This document shows, in pieces, positions 43,520-52,500 of a stretch of DNA of 63,233 nt. Position 1 is the first letter of the stretch. Each line of letters begins with the position of its first letter. Where the stretch lies: NCBI GenBank assembly GCA_022826195.1, contig JAJDVI010000018.1, positions 37,501 through 100,733 on the forward strand, read 5' to 3'. The stretch is from Acidobacteriota bacterium. Its GTDB lineage: Bacteria; Acidobacteriota; Vicinamibacteria; Marinacidobacterales; Marinacidobacteraceae. The position numbers and the translations under genes are program-made. The notes beneath the pieces were generated by a model. That model did not search any database. It saw only the letters and a program-made list of their open reading frames with translations, and had not been told where the DNA came from.

Positions 43520-43548
43520 ATTGTGGGCCCGGAGGACCGACCCGTCAA
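43520..43548 (-). promoter_or_regulatory. Promoter of CxxCH copy 4 (leaderless type)
   Basis: On the minus strand TTGACG (43543-43548), 17-base spacer, CACAAT (43520-43525) and, after exactly 7 bases, the ATG of the CxxCH gene. The spacing and the -35 hexamer are the same as in the promoter at 25671-25699, while the spacer sequences differ. Confidence 0.7.
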
Positions 43549-43598
43549 ATCCCCTCCGATCCAGGGCTCGGGCGTTCCGATCCGCCGCCCGAGCCGCG

Positions 43599-44819
43599 TC
43601 ACGCCTCTCGCCCCTCGGCCGGGGGACGAACGTAGCCGTCCCGGGTCTGCGGCAGCTTCCGTCCGAGCAGGCGGGAGGCGACCACCGTCCGCAGGACCTG
43701 CGCCGTGCCGCCGCCGATGGTGAACATGCGGGCGTCACGGACCATGCGCTCCAGCGGCAGGTTCCGCGAGTACCCGGCGGCGCCGAACATCTGCAGCGCG
43801 TCGTTCGTGACCTCGATCGCGGTCTCGGAGGCCAGGATCTTGGCCTGGGCCGCCTGCTTCGCGTCGGGAAAGCCATTCTTCCCGGCGCCGGCCGCCGCCC
43901 GCCAGACCAGCAGCCGCGCGGCGTCGAGCGCCGTCGCCATGTCGGCCAGCATCCACTGCAGGCCCTGGAACTCGGCGATGGGCCGCCCGAACTGCTCGCG
44001 CGTCCGGCTGTGGTCGAGCGCGAGTTCGTAAGCGCCCTGCGCGATGCCGAGCGCCACCGCCGCCGCCCCGACGCGCTGGCCGTTGTAGGCGTTCATCAGG
44101 CTCGCGAAGGCGCGCCCCAGACCTTCCGGCGGGACCACGATCATGTCGCCAGGCACTTCGAGATCCTCCAGCAGGATCTCCGTCTCGGGGAGGCCGCGCA
44201 GGCCCATGGCCGGCTCGCGGCGGCCGATGCGGAGACCCTGCGGAGCGTCCGATCCGGGGCAGCGAACGACCACGAAACCGCCGATCCCCTGATCGACGCC
44301 GTTCTCGAACACCCGGGCGAAGATGAGGTGGAGTCTGGAAACGCCCCCGCCCGTGATCCAGTGCTTGGTCCCGTTGAGGATGTAGCGATCGCCCTTCCGG
44401 TCGGCGCGGGTCGCCATCTCGGTGGCCGCGCTGCCGGCGCCGGGTTCGCTGATGCAGATCGCGGGCTTGTCCCCCGCGAGCACCAGCTCGGCGGCGAGCC
44501 GCTTCTGCGCCTCGGAGCCGTACCGCATGATCGCGCCGATCGCCCCCAGGTTGGCCTCGACCACGATCCGGGCGGTGGCGCCGCAGGCCCGCGCCACGGC
44601 CTCGATGACCAGGACCGCGTCGAGGCAGGTCAGGCCGCGTCCGCCGTGTTCCTTCGGGATGGTCATTCCCATGAAGCCGGCCGCGGTCAACGCCTCCACG
44701 TTGGCCCAGGGGTAGGCCTCGGTGCGGTCCACCTCCGCGGCGCGCGGCGCGATCTCGCGCTCGGCGAGCGTCCGCGCTTCGTCGCGAAGCCGGACCTGCG
44801 CGTCGGAAAGCTCAAACAT
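43599..44819 (-). CDS. Acyl-CoA dehydrogenase-fold protein without the usual catalytic Glu
   Basis: Flavoprotein of 406 residues with the complete fold: N-terminal helices, FAD-binding ICISEPGAGSAATEM and LNGTKHWITGGG, RTREQFGRPIAEFQGLQWMLADM, and QMFGAAGYSRNLPLERMVRDAR. The catalytic Glu of medium- and short-chain enzymes (YEGT) is Gly370 here (TIGGGTAQVLR), and the alternative position used by isovaleryl-CoA and long-chain enzymes is Gln248 (NGQRVG). Lack of both, with an Arg at position 84, recalls 3-sulfinopropionyl-CoA desulfinase, but this link is from memory. The gene is 20 bases after the beta-lactamase-fold gene on the same strand. Confidence 0.85.
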   Translation of the reverse strand: MFELSDAQVRLRDEARTLAEREIAPRAAEVDRTEAYPWANVEALTAAGFMGMTIPKEHGGRGLTCLDAVLVIEAVARACGATARIVVEANLGAIGAIMRYGSEAQKRLAAELVLAGDKPAICISEPGAGSAATEMATRADRKGDRYILNGTKHWITGGGVSRLHLIFARVFENGVDQGIGGFVVVRCPGSDAPQGLRIGRREPAMGLRGLPETEILLEDLEVPGDMIVVPPEGLGRAFASLMNAYNGQRVGAAAVALGIAQGAYELALDHSRTREQFGRPIAEFQGLQWMLADMATALDAARLLVWRAAAGAGKNGFPDAKQAAQAKILASETAIEVTNDALQMFGAAGYSRNLPLERMVRDARMFTIGGGTAQVLRTVVASRLLGRKLPQTRDGYVRPPAEGREA

Positions 44820-44839
44820 CGGCTTCCACCCGCGCCGGG

Positions 44840-46276
44840 TCACCTCGGAACGCGCGTCGCCCTGAGGGTCCCGAGCGTCATCTCCACCCCGTCCGGCTCC
44901 CACGAGAACCGCACTTCGCGTCCATCCTCCACGTCGAAGAACGTCGCGTCTCCCGACGGCCACAGCACCGTGCGTTCCCCCTGCCACGTCAGCCAGAGCC
45001 CCCGTTCCTCCAACTCCACCTCGAACTCGATGTCCCTCTCGGCAACGACGTACGTCCCCACATACCGCTCCCGGACGTCGGCCGGCAGCTCCACCGGTAT
45101 CCGCTCCGCGGGCCCGGGGCCCGACCACCCGTACGCCTCCGCCACGGTGATCGCGATCTCGTTCGCCAGGGGGGACCCGGCATCCGAGTTCGTCATCACG
45201 AAGACGCCGTCGTCTCCGTCGATGGCCGCGGAGAAGGTGGAACGGAAGCCCTGGTTCGAGCCCCCGTGCCGGAAGCGCCGGCCGTCCTCGGAGATCCCGG
45301 GACCGAGGCCCCAGTCGTCCTGGTCGGGCGTCAGCATCTCCCGGGCGAGCACTCCGTCGAGGACCCGCGTCGAATCGCCGCTCCACGCCCGCTGTACCTC
45401 GGCGGCATAGAGGGCGAGTTCGCTGGGGGTCGTCCACAGTCCGGCCGCCGCCTGCTCCGGGTAGGTGTGCCAGCCGCCCGGCACGGGGATCCCGTCGGGG
45501 CGGTATCCGGTCGCGATGTCGTCTTGCCGCTGCGGCGGAATCGGTTGCTCGTAGGTCGAGCGGACCATGCCGAGCGGATCCAGCACCCGGCGGCGCATGA
45601 GCTCCGCAAACGGGGCGCCGCGAACGTCCGCGACCAGTTGCTGCATGACCGTGTAACCGCCGCCGGAGTACCGCCAGCGCTCACCCGGCGGCAGCACGAC
45701 GCGCACGGGATCGGTGTTGCCGCGGCCGTCGAGCACGCCGGCCGGATCCGGGACCGCTTCTTCCGGTCCGTAGCCGGGGAATCCCGAGACGCCGAGTCCG
45801 GCGCGATGGGTCAGGAGGCCGCGGAGCGTCACGGGAGCCTCTTCCGTGAACGCGTTCGCGGGCACGCGCCAACCCGTGAGGTAGCGGTTCACGTCGGCGT
45901 CGAGCGCGACGCGGCCTTCCTGAACGAGTTGCAGCGCCGCGAGCGCGGCCACCGGTTTGGAGATCGACGCGGCCTGGAAGAGGGTCCTCGTGGTGACCGG
46001 CCGCTCCGATTCGAGATCGGCGAGCCCGTAGCCGCGCGCCCAGGCGATCTCGCCGTCGAGGAGCACGGCGACGCTGACGCCCGGCACGCCGAGCGCTTCC
46101 ATGCGGTCGGCGAGGGACGTCCGGGACACGGGTTCCCCGCGGATGACGAAGGTCGGGAGCAGCGCCGACTCGACCTGGGGTGGGGGTCCGCCGGGCGGGG
46201 AGGGTTCCTGCGCGGGCTCGCCGCACGCGGCCAGCGAGGCGAGGACGAAGATGAGGAACGGCCGGTGGGTCTTCAC
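44840..46276 (-). CDS. Beta-lactamase-fold serine hydrolase lipoprotein
   Basis: Lipoprotein of 478 residues from a GTG start (FLIFVLASLAAC, Cys18) with the class C beta-lactamase/DD-peptidase fold: FQAASISKPVAALAALQL has the SxxK motif, ERWRYSGGGYTVMQQL has the YxN-equivalent tyrosine, and RFRHGGSNQGF has the HGG (KTG-equivalent). A C-terminal beta-domain of ~100 residues (VGTYVVAERDIEFEVELEE) is of the kind seen in esterases and peptidases of this group. It is probably an esterase, D-peptidase or similar enzyme in the envelope rather than a resistance enzyme. No other start codon fits the signal peptide. Confidence 0.85.
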   Translation of the reverse strand: MKTHRPFLIFVLASLAACGEPAQEPSPPGGPPPQVESALLPTFVIRGEPVSRTSLADRMEALGVPGVSVAVLLDGEIAWARGYGLADLESERPVTTRTLFQAASISKPVAALAALQLVQEGRVALDADVNRYLTGWRVPANAFTEEAPVTLRGLLTHRAGLGVSGFPGYGPEEAVPDPAGVLDGRGNTDPVRVVLPPGERWRYSGGGYTVMQQLVADVRGAPFAELMRRRVLDPLGMVRSTYEQPIPPQRQDDIATGYRPDGIPVPGGWHTYPEQAAAGLWTTPSELALYAAEVQRAWSGDSTRVLDGVLAREMLTPDQDDWGLGPGISEDGRRFRHGGSNQGFRSTFSAAIDGDDGVFVMTNSDAGSPLANEIAITVAEAYGWSGPGPAERIPVELPADVRERYVGTYVVAERDIEFEVELEERGLWLTWQGERTVLWPSGDATFFDVEDGREVRFSWEPDGVEMTLGTLRATRVPR

Positions 46277-46326
46277 GGGGTGCGGTTGGCAGGTGCGCGG
46301 CAGGCCGACTCTACTGGCTCCCGGGT

Positions 46327-46360
46327 CGTGTCCGTTTCTCCATGCGATCACCAAAGTGAC
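46327..46360. repeat. 34-bp repeat, left of vapBC
   Basis: CGTGTC...CTCCAT...GATCA.CAAAGTGAC matches 47406-47439 at 27 of 34 positions in the same orientation. The two copies bracket the vapBC pair, about 1.05 kb apart. Confidence 0.55.
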
Positions 46361-46479
46361 ACGACCTGCCGCAGCGCCACGTGCCTGCCGGAGAGCGTCT
46401 CTCTTGCGCGCGCCAGAGTGACGCGGATGGCGGCATTGGTCCCCGGGCAGGGACGCCAAGTGCCGCACTGCGCCGGTGA

Positions 46480-46508
46480 TTGATGTAGTGATGTACTCCC
46501 TGTATGCT
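46480..46508 (+). promoter_or_regulatory. vapBC promoter, leaderless type
   Basis: TTGATG (46480-46485), 17-base spacer, TATGCT (46503-46508), then 8 bases to the vapB ATG. No ribosome site lies between. GTAGTGATGTAC inside the spacer has partial dyad symmetry and could be an operator for the antitoxin. Confidence 0.55.
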
Positions 46509-46516
46509 TGTGCATC

Positions 46517-46774
46517 ATGCGGACGACCATCACCGTTGACAGTCAGGTCATGGAGCAGCTCAAGGAGCGCGCCGCCCAGTCGGGGGGATCCGTCAGCCGT
46601 CTCATCGAACAAGCCGTGCGCCTCTTCCTGCGGGCGCCTACCGCGGACGCCGACGAGGAGCCTTTCGAGCTGGTCACGTTCGGCGCCGGCGGCCGTTTCT
46701 CGCAACACAACCTCGACAAGGCTTCGGCGCTCCTCGAGGCCGAGGACCTCGAGCGCTACGGAAGGCGGGAATAG
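46517..46774 (+). CDS. vapB: Ribbon-helix-helix antitoxin (VapB-type)
   Basis: DNA-binding antitoxin of 85 residues. MRTTITVDSQVMEQLKERAA is the beta strand and first helix of the ribbon-helix-helix fold; SVSRLIEQAVRLFLR is the second helix. The acidic C-terminal half (EEPFELVTFGAGG) should wrap the toxin. The ATG at 46517 is taken over a TTG nine bases earlier, because the fold starts there and the -10 box overlaps the TTG. Its stop is 3 bases before the toxin start, a normal toxin-antitoxin order. Expected to repress its own promoter. Confidence 0.88.
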   Translation: MRTTITVDSQVMEQLKERAAQSGGSVSRLIEQAVRLFLRAPTADADEEPFELVTFGAGGRFSQHNLDKASALLEAEDLERYGRRE

Positions 46775-46777
46775 TCG

Positions 46778-47212
46778 GTGCTGCTCCCGGATGTCAACGT
46801 TCTCATCTACGCGCACCGCGAGGACGGGCCGGAGCACGAGCGATACGCCGCCTGGCTGCGCGCGTTGACGGCCTCGGCGGCCCCGTTCGCGCTGTCCGAG
46901 GTCGTGCTCGCCGGCTTCTTGCGGATCGTGACGAACCGCCGAATCTTCGATCCGCCGACTCCGATGGGCACGGCCATCCAGTTTTGTCAGAAGCTGGTCT
47001 CGCGGCCTCGCGCGGTCATGATCGCGCCGGGCCGACGGCACTGGGACATCTTCGTCGGGTTGTGCCGGAAGATCGAAGGGCCGCTCGTGACCGACGCCTA
47101 CCTGGCTGCACTGGCCATGGAACACGGATGCGAACTGGTCTCGACTGACGGTGATTTTGCCCGTTTTCCGGAACTCCGGTGGCGGCATCCACTTGCATCG
47201 CTCGGGGAGTGA
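46778..47212 (+). CDS. vapC: PIN-domain ribonuclease toxin (VapC-type)
   Basis: Toxin of 144 residues with a complete PIN domain: LLPDVNVLIYAH supplies the first Asp (residue 5), LSEVVLAGFLRI the Glu, LVTDAYLAALAMEHG the third acidic residue and LVSTDGDFARFPEL the last. It should cut RNA, possibly tRNA, when free of antitoxin. The start is GTG at 46778, which follows the antitoxin stop by three bases. The subfamily with TGTAIQFCQKLVSRP-like central helix is the type often annotated as TA-system VapC. The pair lies between imperfect direct repeats. Confidence 0.9.
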   Translation: MLLPDVNVLIYAHREDGPEHERYAAWLRALTASAAPFALSEVVLAGFLRIVTNRRIFDPPTPMGTAIQFCQKLVSRPRAVMIAPGRRHWDIFVGLCRKIEGPLVTDAYLAALAMEHGCELVSTDGDFARFPELRWRHPLASLGE

Positions 47213-47405
47213 TGCTCCTGCGTAATCCGGTACCTCCGCGGGCTTTGATGGAAGGTACGCGGTAAACGCACCCCGGGTCAGCCGCCCGCGCGATCGCTGC
47301 GAAACGACGCGGCCGCTTGCGCGGGCGCTTCGAGAAGTTGCGGCAGTGCGGCGGCAGGGTGGTCGCCAGATACCCGAGTCACGAGTCACTTACGGACTCT
47401 TCGGG

Positions 47406-47439
47406 CGTGTCAATCCCTCCATCGGATCATCAAAGTGAC
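47406..47439. repeat. 34-bp repeat, right of vapBC
   Basis: Right-hand copy of the repeat at 46327-46360. It lies 193 bases after the vapC stop, in a gene-free stretch between vapC and tRNA-Ser. Confidence 0.55.
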
Positions 47440-47494
47440 GGCGTCGGCGACGTCTCAAGACCAAATCAGATCGTGCACGGACCCGCCCAGCCGG

Positions 47495-47587
47495 CGGAGA
47501 GGGTGGGATTCGAACCCACGTGCCCGGCTCTTCACCGGACAAAGCGCTTTCGAGGCGCCCCCGTTACGGCCACTTCGGTACCTCTCC
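47495..47587 (-). tRNA. tRNA-Ser (anticodon CGA)
   Basis: 93-base class II tRNA. The acceptor stem GGAGAGG (47581-47587) pairs with CCTCTCC (47496-47502), with discriminator G at 47495. The anticodon stem GGCGC/GCGCT holds the loop CTCGAAA, giving CGA, which reads UCG serine codons. A long variable arm and the T-loop GTTCGAATC within a GTGGG/CCCAC stem complete the cloverleaf. CCA is not encoded: the next bases are CCG. Confidence 0.95.
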
Positions 47588-47623
47588 GGGCCTGGTGAGC
47601 AAACGCTGGGAGTTGACCGGCGG

Positions 47624-48097
47624 CTACCTCCGCTCGCGGAAGAACGTCTGCAGCAGCTCGCGTCCCTCGTCGGCCAGGACTCCCGAAACCACCGTGAGAT
47701 GGTGCGGCAGTCCGAGGCCTCCCAGCGCGACCTTCGATTCTACTCCACCGAATTTGGGCTCCGGCGGGCCGTAGACGAGCCGCCGGATGCGGGCGTGGGC
47801 GATGGCGCCGGCGCACATCAGGCAGGGTTCGACGGTGGCGTAGAGGTCGCAGCCGGTGAGCCGATAGTTGCCGATCCGGTCCGCGGCGGCGCGGAGGGCG
47901 AGGATCTCGGCGTGGGCGGTGGGGTCGCCGGTCTCGAGGACGCGGTTGCGGGCGGCGGCGAGGATCGCGCCGTCTCGCGCGACCACGGCGCCGATGGGGA
48001 CCTCGCCGGCGCGGGCCGCCGCCGCAGCCTCGGCGAGGGCCGCGCGCATGAGGGTGAGGTCGAGGTCGTGGGTCTCCGAACCCTGGTTTGGGGTCAC
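47624..48097 (-). CDS. tadA: tRNA-specific adenosine deaminase TadA
   Basis: Converts A34 to inosine in tRNA-Arg(ACG). The 157 residues hold the zinc and proton-shuttle motif THAEI within DPTAHAEILALRAAADRIGNY and the second ligand pair TVEPCLMCAGAIAHARI, as well as VPIGAVVARDG at the N-terminus. The length is typical. Translation starts at GTG 48097. The gene lies 36 bases downstream of nothing but tRNA-Ser, which follows on the same strand, and is divergent from the amino-acid permease. Confidence 0.93.
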   Translation of the reverse strand: MTPNQGSETHDLDLTLMRAALAEAAAAARAGEVPIGAVVARDGAILAAARNRVLETGDPTAHAEILALRAAADRIGNYRLTGCDLYATVEPCLMCAGAIAHARIRRLVYGPPEPKFGGVESKVALGGLGLPHHLTVVSGVLADEGRELLQTFFRERR

Positions 48098-48169
48098 GGC
48101 GGCATCGTAGTGGTGCGGGACCTCACGCAGGTCAGGGATGCGACGTGCGCGGTGGGGAGCACCGCGCGT

Positions 48170-48187
48170 GCCGGTCTGGAGACCGGC
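48170..48187. repeat. GCCGGTC-TGGA-GACCGGC palindrome, copy 1
   Basis: 7-bp perfect stem with a 4-base loop between tadA and the permease gene. Similar hairpins lie at 52862-52875 and 61229-61246. Confidence 0.5.
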
Positions 48188-48234
48188 GTTCCAGGCCGGC
48201 GCGCTGCCACGCCTGATCCGGTACGCTGGCCCGC

Positions 48235-49554
48235 TTGGCTCAGGGACTGCGGCGGGAGTTGCGGCTCGGCGACGCGCTGTTCGTCAACATCGGGACGATC
48301 CTGGCGTCGGCGATCTTCGTGGTGCCCGCCTACGTGATCGCCTCGACGGGTTCGGCAGGTGGCGCGGCGCTCATCTGGGTGGGAGCGGGGGCGATGTCGC
48401 TCTGCGGGGCCTTCGCGATCGCGGAACTCGCCGCGCTTTATCCCCACGCCGGCGGGGAATACGTCTATCTGGAACGGGCCTACCACCCGCTGGTGGGATT
48501 CCTCTACGGCTGGAGCCTCTTCGCGGTCATCCAGACCGCCTCGATCGCGGCGGTGGCGGTCGTCTTCGTCGAGTACGGCGCCCAGTTCGTGCCGCTCGGT
48601 CCGGCCGGCGCCAGGGCGGCGGTGGTGATCCTCATCCTGGTGCTCTCGCTCTGGAACTGCCGCAGCGTGCGGTCCTCCGCGGACACCCAGAACCTGACCA
48701 CCATCGCCAAGCTGGTGATGGCGGGCGCCATCGTGGTGCTCTGCATCTCGCTCGGCGACCAGTCGGTCGAGACCATCGCGCGGTCCCGGCTGACCGTCGA
48801 GGGCTCGGCGGCGGCCCGTTGGGGCGCCGCGATGGTGGCGGCGCTCTGGGCCTACGACGGCTGGATCAGCATCACCTTCGTCGGCGGGGAGGTGAGGAAC
48901 CCCCAGCGCTTCCTGCCGCGGGCCATCTCGGTCAGCCTGCTGCTGCTCATCGGGATCTACCTGCTGCTCAACTTCGCCTACCTGAAGGCGCTGCCGTTCG
49001 CGGGTTTCGCCGGCACCGAGACGGTGGCCGCCGACGCCGCCGGGTTGGCGGGCGGGCCGCTCGGCGGGCAGCTCGTGACGCTCGCGGTGATGGTCTCCTG
49101 CTTCGCCGCCGCGAACGGCTTCATCTTCACCGGCGCCCGGGTCTACTACGCGATGGCGCGGGACGGGGCCTTCCTGCGCTCCTTCGCCCGGCTGAGCCCG
49201 GGAGCGGTGCCGAAGAACGCGACGCTCGTCCAGGGGCTCTGGGCCGCCGGGATCGCGCTCACCGGCACCTACGACCAGCTCTTCACCTACGTGGTGGTGG
49301 TCTCCTGGCTCTTCTACGGCCTCGGGAGCGCCGCCGTCTTCGTGCTGCGCTGGAAACAGCCGGACCTCGACCGGCCCTACCGCGCCTTCGGCTATCCGCT
49401 GCTCCCCGCCGTCTTCACCCTCTTCTCGGCCGTGCTGCTGGTGAACACCCTGATCACCGACCCGCGCGACGCCCTGATCGGCCTCGGCATCACCGCCGCC
49501 GGGATTCCCGTATACCTTTATTTCCGACGCCAGAACGTGGCCGCCACCGAATAG
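48235..49554 (+). CDS. APC-superfamily amino-acid permease
   Basis: Inner-membrane transporter of 439 residues with twelve hydrophobic segments. The first helix has the APC signature (GDALFVNIGTILASAIFVVP, a glycine-broken helix), followed by AFAIAELAALYPHAGGEYVYL, the common substrate-entry motif of LAT-like and related permeases, and YDGWISITFVGGEVRNPQR in the sixth segment. It is probably an amino acid or polyamine exchanger; specificity unknown. The frame opens with TTG at 48235 and has no good ribosome site, so the start could be slightly different. The BNR gene follows 28 bases later. Confidence 0.88.
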   Translation: MAQGLRRELRLGDALFVNIGTILASAIFVVPAYVIASTGSAGGAALIWVGAGAMSLCGAFAIAELAALYPHAGGEYVYLERAYHPLVGFLYGWSLFAVIQTASIAAVAVVFVEYGAQFVPLGPAGARAAVVILILVLSLWNCRSVRSSADTQNLTTIAKLVMAGAIVVLCISLGDQSVETIARSRLTVEGSAAARWGAAMVAALWAYDGWISITFVGGEVRNPQRFLPRAISVSLLLLIGIYLLLNFAYLKALPFAGFAGTETVAADAAGLAGGPLGGQLVTLAVMVSCFAAANGFIFTGARVYYAMARDGAFLRSFARLSPGAVPKNATLVQGLWAAGIALTGTYDQLFTYVVVVSWLFYGLGSAAVFVLRWKQPDLDRPYRAFGYPLLPAVFTLFSAVLLVNTLITDPRDALIGLGITAAGIPVYLYFRRQNVAATE

Positions 49555-49582
49555 CACCCCATCCCGCCCGGAGGAAAACCCC

Positions 49583-52500
49583 ATGCGCCCTGGAATCAGC
49601 CTCTTCCTCAGCCTCGCCCTCGGACTTCCCGCCACGGCGCTCGCCCAGCCGGCGCCCGACGAACTCGGCGGGCTCAAGTTCCGGCACATCGGCCCGGTCG
49701 GGAACCGCACCCTCGCGGTCGCCGGCGTGCCGGGCGACCGGAACGTCTACTACGCCGGGGCCGCCACCGGCGGGATCTGGAAGACCGAGGACGCCGGCCT
49801 CAAGTGGCGGCCGGTCTTCGACGATCAGGACGTCCACGCCGTCGGAGCGCTGGCGGTTTCGGAGTCGGACCCGAACATCGTCTGGGCCGGCACCGGCGAG
49901 ACCTTCATCCGGGCGAACGTCTCCATCGGCATCGGGGTCTTCAAGTCCACCGACGCCGGCGAGACCTGGCAGCACATGGGCCTCGACGCCACGGCGCGGA
50001 TCGGCCGGATCATCATCCATCCCACGAACCCGGACATCGTCTACGCGGCGTCGCTCGGGCACGCGTATTCGCCGCAGCCCGAACGCGGCGTCTACCGCAC
50101 CATGGACGGCGGCGAAACGTGGGAAAAGGTCCTCTTCGTGGACGAGGAGACCGGGGCCTCGGACATGGTCATGGACCCGAACAACCCCCGGATCCTCTTC
50201 GCCGGGATGTGGCAGCTCGCGCTCCGGACCTGGGGCCGGATGAGCGGCGGGCCGGGCAGCGGCCTCTGGATGACCCGCGACGGCGGCGACACCTGGACCG
50301 AACTCGAGGGCAACGGCCTGCCGATGTCCGACATCGGGAAGGTCGCGCTCTGCATGAGCAAGTCGGACTCCCGGCGGGTGTACGCGCTCATCGAGACCAG
50401 CGACGGCGTGCCCTACTTCGGCGTGGACTCGGCGGACTGGAGCACCGGAGAGGTCGAGAGCGGCGAACTCTGGGCGTCGAGCGACGGCGGGAAGACCTGG
50501 ACGATCCAGACCCACAACCGCAACCTGGCGGGTCGGAACGCCTACTACGCGCGCTGCGCGGCGGCGCCCGACGACCGCGACGAGGCCTACTTCCTGACCG
50601 CGTCGTTCGCTTCGACGCTGGACGCCGGGGTGACGCACCGGGTGCACGGATTCAACGACGCCCCCGGCTGGGACCACCATGACATGTGGATCGACCACAC
50701 GGATGCCGACCGGATGGCCGTCGCGCACGATGGCGGCGTCTCGATCTCGGAGAATCGGGGCAAGTCCTGGTTCAAGATCCAGCTCCCGCTCGCCCAGATG
50801 TACCACGTGACCGTGGACGACGCGATTCCCTACAACGTCCTCGGCAACCGGCAGGACGGACCCTCGACGCGGGGCCCGAGCCGGGCGTTCACCGGCGGGT
50901 TCTTCAGTGCCGGCATTCCCCGCGGCATGTGGCACGGGGTCGGCGGCGGCGAGAGCGGCTTCGCCACCCCGGACCCGGTGGACCCGAACATCGTCTGGTC
51001 GAGCGCGTCCGGCTTCGGCGCGGCCGGCGGGATCGTGGTCCGCTACAACGAGACCACCCGGCAGTTCCGCCAGGTCGAGGTCTGGCCGGAGAGCACCATC
51101 GGCTGGCCGGCGGAGACGCTCCGTTACCGGTTCCAGTGGGTGTTCCCGCTGACCATCTCGCCGCACGACCGGAACACGGTGTACGTCGGCAGCCAGCACG
51201 TCCACCGGACGACGAACGGCGGCCAGAGCTGGGAGGAGATCAGCCCCGACCTGACCTCCAACAACAAGGACCGGCAGACCGTCTCCGGCGGACTCACCCC
51301 GGACAACATCGGCGTCGAGTACTGCTGCGTGGTGTACGCGGTGGACGAGAGCCCGGTCGAGGCGGGCGTGATCTACGCCGGCACGAACGACGGGCTGATG
51401 CACGTGACCCGCGACGGCGGGGCGAACTGGACGGACGTCACCGCGAACATCCCCGGCATGCCCGAGGAGGGCGTGGTCCGGAACATCGACGCCTCGAAGT
51501 GGGAGGCCGGGAAGGCCTACATGACCGTCGAGGCCCACCAGGTGGGCAACTTCGCGCCCTACGTGTACAAGACCGAGGACTTCGGCGCGTCGTGGGAGCT
51601 GATCGTCAACGGCGTCAAGGACAGCCCGCTCAGCTACACCCGGAACGTCCGCGAGGACCCGGCGCGGCCCGGGCTCCTCTATCTCGGCACCGAGAACTTC
51701 CTCTACGTCAGCTTCGACGACGGCGCCAACTGGCAGCGGCTCGCGAACGGCCTGCCGCCGAGCCCCATGTACTGGATCACCGTGCAGGAGCGGTTCAAGG
51801 ACCTCGTGGTCGGCACCTACGGCCGCGGGTTCTGGATCATGGACGACATCTCGCCGCTCCAGCAGTGGACGGACGAGGTCGAGGCGGCCTCGGTGCACCT
51901 CTTCGAGCCGCGCTCGGTGTACCGGTTCCACGCGATCACCGCGCCCTTCTCCCAGTTCGACGACTGGTCGGCCGGGGAGAACCCGCCCTACGGCGCCCCG
52001 ATCAGCTACTGGCTCGACGACGAGACCCAAGGGGTCAAGGTGGTCGTGAAGAACGCCGCCGGCGAGACGATCCGCACGATGGACGGCAGCGGGGACGCCG
52101 GGCTCAACCGGGTCTGGTGGAACCTCCGCGAGGACGAGTCCACGGAGATGCGGCTGCGGACGCCGCCCACCGGCGCGGACTGGGTCGAGCTGGACGAGGA
52201 CCGGTCAAGGTCGGCGCCGGGCGGCGCCCGGGTCGCGGTCCTCGCCCCGCCGGGGACCTACCAGGTCGAGCTGCAGGTCGGCGACGAGACGCGGCAGGCG
52301 AGCCTCGAGGTCATGAAGGACCCGCACAGCGAGGGAACGCTGGAGGACATCGCCGCCCAGACGGCAATGGTCCGGGAACTCCGCAAGGACATGGAGACGG
52401 TGGCCGGCATGGTGAACGAGATCGAGTGGCTGCGGCGGCAGTTGCTCGACGTGAAGTCGCTCGCCGAGGAGACGAACCAGGTCGAGGCGATCGCCTCGGC

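Noticed and set aside
21648..43548. Fur, Zur or DtxR operator boxes in the metal locus
   Set aside because: No stretch resembling the AT-rich consensus palindromes was found in the intergenic regions that I read; regulation remains open.
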